64,000 nt of DNA from Paenibacillus gallinarum. GTDB taxonomy: Bacteria > Bacillota > Bacilli > Paenibacillales > Paenibacillaceae. The notes below the pieces were generated by a model. It searched no databases. It saw only the letters and a program-made list of their open reading frames with translations, and was not told the origin of the DNA. Both the position numbers and the translations under genes were made by a program. The stretch spans positions 172,768-236,767 of the forward strand of contig NZ_JACSQL010000007.1 in NCBI RefSeq assembly GCF_014836635.1. The letters are read 5' to 3'. This document shows positions 44,829 through 52,737 of the stretch, piece after piece (positions within the stretch are counted from its first letter, which is position 1; each line of letters starts with the position of its first letter).

Positions 44829-46648
44829 TATATAAGTGACTCCTTCTTAGAACAGACAGGGCAATTAGGATCATGATAAAGTATACTATTAGCAATCAAC
44901 TTTTCCTCTGACATTTCATATCTGCTGCTGAATTGAAAGCCTTGCTCTAAAAAGGGGACTGAATCCCCCTTCCAAGAAAATATGGGATTCCCATAAATCT
45001 GACCACGGGAAACTTGGTAGAGTGCACGTAGTACTTTATTAGCCGTCTCCTCGCTATCAAGAAAGCTATATGGAGTAAAGTAGGTTCCACACCCTCCAAG
45101 TGATTTTGTAAATGATTGGCCTGGCTTTACAAAGGATGACAAATTTCTAATTGGTTCTTCCTCACTAAGGGGACGAAACAGACATTGATAACATCCTTTT
45201 TTTTCTTTGTTTAGAGTAATAAGGACATGTCCCCCTATTCCGAAGGGCTCCACCCAAGAATAAATAACTGGAGGAGCACTAATTAATTTGTGCATGTACC
45301 TATTAATAGACATCTCCACATTTGGTGATCCTACACAAGCAATGACATAGTCAACAGTATTCCAATCAATGAGATTCTCAGCAAACACCTTATTAATTTT
45401 TTGAGGAATAGCTTCTACTTGAGAAAAAGGATATTTACGTTGTATCTCCTTTTTTAATGCTTCCACTTTACGTTGAGGTTTAAGATTTTCAACCTCACTA
45501 CTATCAAATATTTGGTCAACACCTAGTTCATGTCTGTATATGTTCTCTATATCTAATAAATCATGGTCAATAAGAGTTATAGTATGAAATCCAGCCTTCG
45601 CTAATCCCATTGCAACTACACTCCCTATTGAGCCTACTCCCACAACAACAGCATTTTTTTTAGTAAAGCCCGAATCTCCCCCTGTTCTTGTGAGCAAGAA
45701 TTCTTTTTGGTGTCGACTAATACTAAATGGAAATAAATCGATTTTTGCTGGGCATTGAACAAACGGATGTAATGAAATTTTCACTTTACGGTTAACAACC
45801 ATACCATCAGGATAATTTATTGTAATACCAAACAATGCTTTCTTCTCTTTATCGATAGGTAAGCCTAAACAAAAATAATCGTATTGACTATTGCTTTTTG
45901 GGGTTCTACCAAATAATTTCAGTAAAATTTCTTTATTTTCCGGGTTAATATTCTTTAAAATAAAATCTTTAGAATCCTTAAAGCTCCAGAATTGACCACG
46001 TTTTGGTGGTGTGATGAAGGTTCCGTACTCTAGAGGAATATAAATGCATCTTCTTTTAATTAATTCCCCAGAATTTAGATGAAATACATTTTGAATATAA
46101 TGTTCTGGATTGTATTTTTTCTCGCAAATAAAGTAAGTAATTTCATCCTTAGGCATAAGGTATAAATCCAGTTCTCGAACTACTTCACTTTTCTCATTAA
46201 TAATTGTATGCGCTTCTCTAAAGTTACATACTTTTGCCCAATATACTTCGAATTCTTCAAGAAAATCATGATTCTCAGACTCGGTTTCACCAGATTCAAG
46301 AACTGAAATTACTTTTTCCAAACAATTTAAAACAACCCTTCCAGGGTACCTTTCATCTATAACTAAATTCTCATTGCGAGTAAAGCAGATAAAACCATCA
46401 TCCTCAAGATGAGGCATAAAACCAAATTGATGCTGGGAATCATAAAAATGAGGTAATGAGGAAGGAAAATCAAAAGGTAAACCGACTACAAGAGTTGCCG
46501 GCCCCTCTAAAATCTCGATTTGAATTCGAAAAGCAAATTTTATATTTCGGTATTGATTGAGGGCACCTTCAGGAATCTGTGTTACTTCTTCTACAATAGG
46601 TTGTCCATATTTCTTAATATACTCTACAGTCTGTTCAAGGATGTTCAT
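44828..46648 (-). CDS. cap2: CBASS E2-E1 ubiquitin-transfer-like fusion
   Basis: A 606-residue fusion. The N-terminal E2-like domain (about 1-150) has the candidate catalytic Cys88 in GFICF. A linker of about 180 residues leads to the E1-like adenylation domain, with nucleotide loop GVGSIG (337-342), DHD (361-363) and the candidate catalytic Cys520 (GGCGTYFTP). Zn pairs Cys486/Cys489 and Cys596/Cys599 are present. Cap2 joins the CD-NTase C-terminus to cellular targets and primes it. It lies 17 bases after the CD-NTase gene and overlaps cap3 by one base. Confidence 0.92.
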   Translation of the reverse strand: MNILEQTVEYIKKYGQPIVEEVTQIPEGALNQYRNIKFAFRIQIEILEGPATLVVGLPFDFPSSLPHFYDSQHQFGFMPHLEDDGFICFTRNENLVIDERYPGRVVLNCLEKVISVLESGETESENHDFLEEFEVYWAKVCNFREAHTIINEKSEVVRELDLYLMPKDEITYFICEKKYNPEHYIQNVFHLNSGELIKRRCIYIPLEYGTFITPPKRGQFWSFKDSKDFILKNINPENKEILLKLFGRTPKSNSQYDYFCLGLPIDKEKKALFGITINYPDGMVVNRKVKISLHPFVQCPAKIDLFPFSISRHQKEFLLTRTGGDSGFTKKNAVVVGVGSIGSVVAMGLAKAGFHTITLIDHDLLDIENIYRHELGVDQIFDSSEVENLKPQRKVEALKKEIQRKYPFSQVEAIPQKINKVFAENLIDWNTVDYVIACVGSPNVEMSINRYMHKLISAPPVIYSWVEPFGIGGHVLITLNKEKKGCYQCLFRPLSEEEPIRNLSSFVKPGQSFTKSLGGCGTYFTPYSFLDSEETANKVLRALYQVSRGQIYGNPIFSWKGDSVPFLEQGFQFSSRYEMSEEKLIANSILYHDPNCPVCSKKESLI

Positions 46649-46665
46649 AATATATCCCTCTTCTC

Positions 46666-47700
46666 TTACGCCGACTCTGTTGACGGAATTACAGCTGGAA
46701 TTCCAGCTCTTTTACCAGGGTCTTTAGATGGAACAGGGAAATCGTCACCAAATTGATTACTAAGTATTGTTGCCCCGTCCGAGCTATCAATCTCATCTCT
46801 CGCCTCTATTAAACAAGCAAGTAGTTTTTCAAGTTTTTCTTTGAATATCTTAATATGCTTTAAGGTCATCTTTTCGAGTAAATTAGGGTACGGAGCAACT
46901 GGCAGCTTAACTTCCACATATGGATATTCAACTAAGTTGTCACCTTCATACTCCCGTCGAGTGGTAAACGTCGAAAGAAACGTAGAAATGAGATGGATAA
47001 GAGCTTCGCTGTCACGATATTTTTTTTCTCCAGAGAAGATGTCTACTACTTCTGTCTTAGCCTGCATGTGATGATAAACAATAGAGGTAAGAGCAATACC
47101 AGTAGGTCTACCATTAGTAGAGCGTTTGAATTGGACATCTTTCCAACGTTTAAGATAACGCACGAGCCTACGGAATTGTTTCCTATCTTCCTTATCAGAA
47201 TTTTTCCGCCTGATATCTTTAATTAGATCCTTGGGATTTGATTCATCCCAGCTCTGATTCTCTGCTGAACTTGTCAACTTGCCTTTTGCTAAATATACCT
47301 TTCCATCACTGTTCTCAGCTGCATAAATAGTTACATCAACATGATATCCCGCAGCATAGGTAACGGTGACACAAGGTTTCTTCATGCAGACATCATTCGT
47401 GTGACCGACAAGTGCATCATACACCCATTTTTTAGCTTCGACAGGAGTTCCTACATCTTCCGTTGACATTTCAAAAAACAAACCTAAATCTATGTCGTAA
47501 TCTTCTCCATCTAGTGGTTTTATACCAGTCTTCATTGCATAACTACCCTGATTGAATGTTGTATACGGCTTCGCAGCTTCCGACATTTTTTCAGATAGAC
47601 GATTTATAATAATATCTCGTTTTTCTTTAAGAATAGAAGATTCATCGCTTAATTTAATTGCTTCATGAAAACCCTCGAATTGGCTTTGATTATGTGGCAC
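46666..47700 (-). CDS. CBASS CD-NTase (cGAS/DncV-like cyclic nucleotide synthase)
   Basis: A 344-residue nucleotidyltransferase. The active site is GSYAMKTG (Gly52, Ser53), DYDIDLG (Asp69, Asp71) and Asp122 in YHVDVTIY. A C-terminal helical domain follows, and a flexible tail ends PAVIPSTESA, a free tail suited to Cap2 conjugation. The product (a cyclic di- or trinucleotide) would activate the Cap5 SAVED domain. First gene of a type II CBASS operon in the order cdn-cap2-cap3-cap5. Clade is not assignable by eye. Confidence 0.9.
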   Translation of the reverse strand: MPHNQSQFEGFHEAIKLSDESSILKEKRDIIINRLSEKMSEAAKPYTTFNQGSYAMKTGIKPLDGEDYDIDLGLFFEMSTEDVGTPVEAKKWVYDALVGHTNDVCMKKPCVTVTYAAGYHVDVTIYAAENSDGKVYLAKGKLTSSAENQSWDESNPKDLIKDIRRKNSDKEDRKQFRRLVRYLKRWKDVQFKRSTNGRPTGIALTSIVYHHMQAKTEVVDIFSGEKKYRDSEALIHLISTFLSTFTTRREYEGDNLVEYPYVEVKLPVAPYPNLLEKMTLKHIKIFKEKLEKLLACLIEARDEIDSSDGATILSNQFGDDFPVPSKDPGKRAGIPAVIPSTESA

Positions 47701-47891
47701 TCAAACATCATCCTCTCAAAATAATTAATTTATTTTTATATGAGCAAGAATTAACAATTAAATAGAGAAGTCTATAATTATCGATTATACTTGCTCTTCT
47801 ATTGTTTTTTTATTTCCCTACTTACCTCAACATTACTCCCTTTCTTTCCAGTAGATCTTGGGCCATGAACTATAGGTCTATTTGAATTTCA

Positions 47892-47920
47892 ATCGTAATC
47901 CAGCAGTTGGAAAAAGTCAA
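47892..47920 (-). promoter_or_regulatory. Candidate promoter of the CBASS operon
   Basis: On the minus strand TTGACT (47920-47915), 17 bases, TACGAT (47897-47892). It implies a 5' leader of about 185 bases. That leader contains AATAGAAGAGCAAG, later CTTCTCTATT, then CTTGCTC, which can pair in two competing ways. Confidence 0.45.
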
Positions 47921-48427
47921 TCCATAAATAGCGAACATACAATCTTATTTTAGCACATATTGTGTCTTTTGGTTTTCAAGAAAACTATATATTGTATTCC
48001 AATCCCACTTCGATCTCCAAGTCAAAGGCCAATCTTGGAGAACATGTTCTAGATTTCAGAACGATGGTGAGTTCTTCCTTTCTGACTTTCCGACAGGTAG
48101 GAACGAAGATAGCAGGGTAGCACTCACTAATAATGCCCATGTAGATACTTGCTTGAGATAGCTTGGTAAGAGCAGCCCAGCAGTCTGACCTCTGTTCTCG
48201 TCGCGGATCGCAGGTGCTGCCGCCGACAATGTTAACGGCTGGAGGTTTCTCCAGCAGTTGAAGAGATTCAAAAGATTTTCCTTGACAAGCGCGTTCGGCG
48301 GTTATGGAAACAGTATAATGTATCAATACCAAAGGGGATAAAATATGTACTATTACAAAGAAGAGCTGATAAACATCATTAAATGTCTCAGATCTTCTTG
48401 GTTTTAAGACTGATGAGTTTCGGCAAT

Positions 48428-48471
48428 CGGTAGAAGTTCTTGTCTTTGGCTCGGGACAAGAACTTCTACCG
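48428..48471. repeat. Perfect 17-bp inverted repeat
   Basis: CGGTAGAAGTTCTTGTC and GACAAGAACTTCTACCG with a 10-base loop. Repeat B starts 12 bases later and ends in a related ATGTTCTTGTC. No T tract follows, so it is unlikely to be an ordinary terminator. Confidence 0.7.
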
Positions 48472-48482
48472 TAAAAACAAAT

Positions 48483-48521
48483 AAAGCCGCTAATAGCGAC
48501 TTTCAAAAGGAACATGTTCTT
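48483..48521. repeat. Direct repeat B, right of CBASS
   Basis: AAAGCCGCTAATAGCGACTTTC..GGAACATGTTCTT, the partner of repeat A at 42820. Together they flank a 5.6-kb segment that contains the whole CBASS operon. Confidence 0.6.
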
Positions 48522-48728
48522 GTCCCCGACAAGAGAATCAAATTATATTTCTATGGTCTCAATAATTAGTTCCACGGATCTTCTTGTTAATCGTTTTCCT
48601 TGTTTTTGAGATATAAATAGTCTAGCTTCCTCTTTTCGATTGTGTTATACAAGGATCGTTTGTCTAACAGGCTAATAAACCTCTTACTTATTTCCAGACT
48701 AGACTCTGGAATTAGATTTTAATAGAGT

Positions 48729-48757
48729 AAAGCCGCCAGCGTAACACTGGCGGCTTT
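48729..48757 (-). terminator. Terminator after the Mrr-partner gene
   Basis: Eleven-base perfect arms AAAGCCGCCAG and CTGGCGGCTTT with a seven-base loop, directly after the stop of the gene at 48760. Confidence 0.85.
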
Positions 48758-48759
48758 GA

Positions 48760-49539
48760 TTATGGTGTTAGGGATTTCTTCTTAATTAATTTTGGTATCC
48801 CATCTGCGACACTCTTATCATCAATAATTTGTTTTACATATGTCACCCAAGTATTAAGGGTATATTCATCAGGCTCTACAATTATATTGTTGAGGCTAAA
48901 ATCAGCCACTTCCCCGTTATAATTCATTTCAAATAGTAAGTATGCATCACTTGCATATTTCTGACCTTGCCCTATTCCGAGATTAGTCAACTTGATTTGT
49001 TTATCATGTGGCTTCCATTCTAACATGTGTCGATATTCAGAGATTTTTATGGGTCGCTCTTTCTCAGTCCATACCCCACCCTTATAGTAAAGGGTTTGTT
49101 CTTCTTCACCATACTGCCAAAAATCTATAATTTGAATGTAACTGCTAGATTGGTTATAATGATCTCCAAATTTTATAACGTTAATACCGAAGCAAGTATC
49201 CTTCTCTAAACACTCCTTGAGTCTTTGACAATTCTCCAATTGTTTTTTATCCGCCTGATTTGTTAAAGTAGCCACCTGAGAATAGACGTATGGACTTAGG
49301 GATTTCATTTTTTCTTGGCTATATTGATGGTTTACCCATTTAGGAATAATGTATCCATCCGACGACGAAAAAATCAAACGAAACAATTTCTGTCCTTTTT
49401 CATTACAGCACTCAATCTGATACCAAAACTTATCAAGCCATTCTTTCACGTTTGTATCGAAGCCTTCGGTGGTCCTCACTTCCTTAATGTAATTTTGCAT
49501 CAGGCGGAAACTCGACTTCTCTGTCTTAAACTCCATCAC
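48760..49539 (-). CDS. Hypothetical protein paired with the Mrr-type nuclease
   Basis: A 259-residue soluble protein, start GTG 49539 or ATG 49536, with GGAGG 10-13 bases upstream. Mixed alpha/beta, aromatic-rich, with Cys residues in ECCNEKG and ENCQRLKECLEKDTC. It has no membrane segment and no motif I recognise. It follows the nuclease gene by 33 bases on the same strand and ends in a strong terminator, so the two form a two-gene unit inside the defence island. It could be a sensor, inhibitor or accessory factor for the nuclease; this is inference from position only. Confidence 0.65.
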   Translation of the reverse strand: MMEFKTEKSSFRLMQNYIKEVRTTEGFDTNVKEWLDKFWYQIECCNEKGQKLFRLIFSSSDGYIIPKWVNHQYSQEKMKSLSPYVYSQVATLTNQADKKQLENCQRLKECLEKDTCFGINVIKFGDHYNQSSSYIQIIDFWQYGEEEQTLYYKGGVWTEKERPIKISEYRHMLEWKPHDKQIKLTNLGIGQGQKYASDAYLLFEMNYNGEVADFSLNNIIVEPDEYTLNTWVTYVKQIIDDKSVADGIPKLIKKKSLTP

Positions 49540-49572
49540 TTATAATTAACCTCCGATTGTCAGTTCTATTTG

Positions 49573-51261
49573 TTATAGAAACTCGCTTATTTTTTCCTTA
49601 AGGATATTTCTATCCCAAAGTACAATATTATTTGAGTGTGCTAATTCTCTTGCTGAATCGGTAAAGAAGTTATTCGTTATAACTAATCCCTTTTCTAGTT
49701 TATAATGATTTAATCCAGCTGTAACCTCTTGTATAGCTTTGTTACTTACAGCGGATGAATAGCACTTAGCCTGAACACCGTATTTACGACCGTCCTTTTC
49801 AGCGATCACATCAACTCCTTGGTCACCCGAACCCTTTGTTACTGTTGTTGAATACCCCATTTTCGTAAATAGCAGACTTATAAGCTGTTCAAATTCATGA
49901 CCATTCATTAAATCTACATCGTTGATAGTATATTTTAATTTTGTTTTGTTCTTCATCAAGTTGCGTTCAAAATCCATTAATTTTTTATTCTCTAATGCTT
50001 CATTCAATACATCCACAAATATGTCATAACAATTAATATAGTTGTCATTCTGCATAAATTTTTCTTTTTCCATTAAAAAATAGATAAACGGTGATGCATA
50101 AATAAGTTTATTTGGAATCACTGTTTCTATAGTGCAATATAATGCTACCAAATCTTCTAGAGAGTGATTTTCAATATTAATGAAGTACTCTCCGTACTGT
50201 TGCACCCATCTCTCTGTAAAGAATTTAATCGCTTTTTTATGTATTAAAATATAGGTCAAATAATAAGCCAACGTCTCATCATTTATTACTAGTTTCTTAG
50301 CAATTAGTTTTACTAAAAGTTTGAATTTTTCTTCAAAGTAACCATCTACTTCTTCTTGATTTTCTAATTTTTCTGTTACTGTAACGTGTATACCCTGCTT
50401 ACTTTCGGTTTGAACTATTAGTGACTTTTGTAGCTCATCACTAGACATAAGAAGCATTTTACCTATCTTATCTATGCTTTGTAAATTGTATTCAACCCCA
50501 GTTATCATTTTATAATCATATAATGTTGTAGAATTGATACTATCAATGAAATTGTATAATATCGTATTTACTTCATTATTGTCATCAAGAATTTCCCTGC
50601 ATTTCTGTTCGACTAGATTTTTGAATTTTATTCTTTCATCTATGAATTTTTTATTTAGTACTTCAAAGTGCTCCTTAATTATATTCGCCTTTTCTGGTAA
50701 CATAAGTAATATTGTGCCCTCATTAATATCCACAATTACTTCGCCTACATACATTGTGGAAGGCACAATAGTCATTTCTTTTTCTGTATCACTTGTACTT
50801 TTATATGTTACCCTCTTCCACAACTTCATTTCGTTTGTGAATGTATCTATTTCAAAACAATGTCCAAATAATTTAATAGTTGCAGGGATAAATGAGTCCT
50901 CTTCCTCATCTTTATAGTAAATATCCTCAATAACAACTTTATCTAATAATAAATCATTTTGAACTTGCTCTTCTACAGTATTACTTCCTTCAAGTTGATC
51001 AGTTAAGTGCGTTGCTTTTATGCATTCAATTTTAATTTTTTCACCAAATATCTTGAGAAGCATATTTTCGATTAGATAAGTATTTTCGGGCTTTTTTGTG
51101 TATTCCATATGTGCCCGATTCTTAAATGTGATATACATTGTATTGCCAATAAGTTCCGTTGGTTCTCCATCAACTAACCATGCGTGTACAGTAATTCTTT
51201 CTTTCTTCACTCTTTCAAGCACATCTGACCACTTATTGATTATGTGTTTAATAGTAAGCAT
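49573..51261 (-). CDS. Mrr-type restriction endonuclease with N-terminal DnaX-like domain
   Basis: A 562-residue protein. Residues 1-83 (WSDVLERVKKERITVHAWL, DGEPTEL, ITFKNRAHME, KPENTYLIENMLL, IFGEKIKIECI) look like the C-terminal domain found in Gram-positive DnaX (tau/gamma clamp-loader subunit). A middle region (about 90-440) of unknown fold follows. The C-terminal Mrr_cat domain (about 450-562) has GSGDQGVD (Asp484) and QAK (Gln497, Lys499) of the PD-(D/E)xK site, then AIQEV and GLVITNNFF. Mrr enzymes cut modified or foreign DNA. The N-terminal domain suggests contact with replication or polymerase machinery. Confidence 0.82.
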   Translation of the reverse strand: MLTIKHIINKWSDVLERVKKERITVHAWLVDGEPTELIGNTMYITFKNRAHMEYTKKPENTYLIENMLLKIFGEKIKIECIKATHLTDQLEGSNTVEEQVQNDLLLDKVVIEDIYYKDEEEDSFIPATIKLFGHCFEIDTFTNEMKLWKRVTYKSTSDTEKEMTIVPSTMYVGEVIVDINEGTILLMLPEKANIIKEHFEVLNKKFIDERIKFKNLVEQKCREILDDNNEVNTILYNFIDSINSTTLYDYKMITGVEYNLQSIDKIGKMLLMSSDELQKSLIVQTESKQGIHVTVTEKLENQEEVDGYFEEKFKLLVKLIAKKLVINDETLAYYLTYILIHKKAIKFFTERWVQQYGEYFINIENHSLEDLVALYCTIETVIPNKLIYASPFIYFLMEKEKFMQNDNYINCYDIFVDVLNEALENKKLMDFERNLMKNKTKLKYTINDVDLMNGHEFEQLISLLFTKMGYSTTVTKGSGDQGVDVIAEKDGRKYGVQAKCYSSAVSNKAIQEVTAGLNHYKLEKGLVITNNFFTDSARELAHSNNIVLWDRNILKEKISEFL

Positions 51262-51799
51262 TAAAAGATCCCCCTAGTTCAATTCTGAAAAACAAATGAA
51301 AATACACATAAAGTGATTTGTCCCTGTTTTTGGAACTCAATATTTAGTATACAACGTGTCGTAGTTTTTTAAAATCTACTTTTAGTGTAAGTGTTAGCAT
51401 ACGTTTTGATTCCGTTCGCTTAAATAGACTGTAAATCCACCCTTATATACCCAATTTTTTTGGTTTATTATAAAAATATTGAATTAATATATGATCCTCT
51501 CAAAATATTAACTTCCGTGATTACTTATGATAAATCCTTGACTAACCTTCTACTCCTGACCGAGGGTCTTGATCCTGAGCGCTATCATATTCATCCCCTA
51601 CTTATCAAGACCCCATGATTGAGGCTGGTTGGGACATAGATCCCGTATAAAAAGCGATGCTATAGAGCGACAAGAGTAAATCACAGGGGCTACCGATAAA
51701 TCTAATTAGGAGGTGCATTTAAATGAATCCAGCGGCCTGGATATTTCTAAAGATGAAAGCCATGGATAAGCCTTTTTAAAGCGAGGTAAACCGTGCAGA
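51262..51799. other. Right edge of the defence island, no intact gene
   Basis: The plus strand at about 51530-51620 reads like a broken protein (LTNLLLLTEGLDPERYHIHPLL), followed by IEAGWDIDPV in another frame with stops. At 51723 an ATG with a perfect TAGGAGGTG site opens an 18-codon frame (MNPAAWIFLKMKAMDKPF) that ends at once. These look like remains of a plus-strand gene; I do not recognise it. The murE piece begins at 51800. Confidence 0.45.
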
Positions 51800-52088
51800 G
51801 GGGCGTTTCTTCTTATCCCGATCTCCACCGCAACCGAACACAGTTATGATATGCTGATCAGCAGATTCACGTAATATAAGATCATCCGGTGTATTCGATC
51901 TGATAAGATCTTTTTCTCCTTAATTTTAGAACATCCATTTTGACAAATTTAATGTAACAGATGTTACAAACAAAAATGTCCCCTGGCTTTAAATTTTGAG
52001 AATGGATACTAACCCCTGATACTTCAACATTTGTATCCCCGTTTGTGTGTTTCACATGAAGCTGATTGATGAGTTCTTGTAACTTCAA
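51800..52088 (-). pseudogene. murE-like ligase, N-terminal and central fragments
   Basis: From the TTG at 52088 (AGGGGG eight bases upstream) the first ~42 residues match MurE (MKLQELINQL.., VSGVSIHSQNLKPGDIFVC). After a deletion and frameshift the next recognisable piece is NTPDDL, then ITVFGCGGDRDKKKRP (about 51890 to 51800), the central/C-terminal motif of MurE. The alignment stops exactly at 51800; the following motif (GKLAAKYSD..DNPR) resumes at 41.8 kb. So the gene had lost its middle and was also split by 10 kb of other DNA. Confidence 0.85.
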
Positions 52089-52099
52089 GGTTAATCCCC

Positions 52100-52642
52100 C
52101 TACAATTTAGCTTTTAACTTATTGTATAGATGAATGATGAGCATCAGAATCCAGTCGATAATACTATAAAAAACGGCAATAGAAATGGCAGATGTAAAAC
52201 TGTGGATGTAGATCCCATGAGAATAACTTGATATAAGATATATGAATATGCTGTTTATGACAATTGTAATCACATGCTTTGTATATTCTGAAATATGTAG
52301 ACGCAAACCCATTTTTAATAAGGTAATGATCATTGGTTTTAATACTTCTTCACATATAAAAAAGCCGATAAGCATGGTTAACGAAAAATTAAATAAACTT
52401 TGATGCGAACTCGCACTAAATATATTCGTGAACTCACTAAATGAGTAGAAAAAGATCGTATAAAAAAAGGTGAACAATATGATCGGTACAAAAGGAAGAA
52501 GGGCTAGTAATGGCACAAGCCCAATTCTTAATCCCCAGTGATTCGGATTTTCACCCTGTTTCCGATCATGAAATTTAATCATCTCGTTGATGAGCAAACA
52601 AATAACCACATAAAATATCAGTAGAAAGACAGGAGTACTCAC
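52100..52642 (-). CDS. Multi-pass membrane protein
   Basis: About 180 residues from the GTG at 52642 (GAGAGGAG 10 bases upstream). Four to five hydrophobic helices, no recognised domain. It ends 11 bases before the murE-like start, in the same direction, so it once shared a transcript with that gene. Confidence 0.65.
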   Translation of the reverse strand: MSTPVFLLIFYVVICLLINEMIKFHDRKQGENPNHWGLRIGLVPLLALLPFVPIILFTFFYTIFFYSFSEFTNIFSASSHQSLFNFSLTMLIGFFICEEVLKPMIITLLKMGLRLHISEYTKHVITIVINSIFIYLISSYSHGIYIHSFTSAISIAVFYSIIDWILMLIIHLYNKLKAKL

Positions 52643-52737
52643 TAGGCAGGCTCTCCTCTCTAATTGGAACATATGGAGCAGTTTCTAAACTGAACTGATT
52701 ATAGTAGAAAGAAAATTCCATCTCGATTAGGCCTAAT

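Larger units (their letters stand above)
47921..48728. other. Region upstream of CBASS without a recognisable gene
   Basis: The minus strand is open from 48515 to 47985 (176 codons). Only its second half looks protein-like (SLQLLEKPPAVNIVGG, ASIYMGIISECYPAIFVPT), it has no convincing start, and its 5' part runs through a perfect inverted repeat. I do not call it a gene. Repeat B and the inverted repeat at 48428 also lie here. Confidence 0.4.
41801..51799. other. 10-kb defence island inserted in a murE-like pseudogene
   Basis: Everything between the two murE pieces. It holds, on the minus strand, the Mrr-type nuclease and partner, the CBASS operon and the DUF6119 relic. No integrase, transposase or obvious target-site duplication is visible at the edges, so the insertion mechanism is unknown. 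The left 300 bases (41801-42102) contain only fragments: short frames with good ribosome-binding sites after the DUF6119 relic, and a GAGATAAAC/GTTTATCTC inverted repeat near 41947 and 42008. Confidence 0.65.

Noticed and set aside
47985..48515. 176-codon minus-strand open frame upstream of CBASS
   Set aside because: It starts inside a perfect inverted repeat without a ribosome-binding site, and no family is recognisable; only a part looks protein-like. Kept as an undescribed region, not a gene.
41801..51799. Prophage or integrative element as a whole
   Set aside because: No integrase, structural, conjugation or replication gene and no attachment-site duplication was found at the edges.
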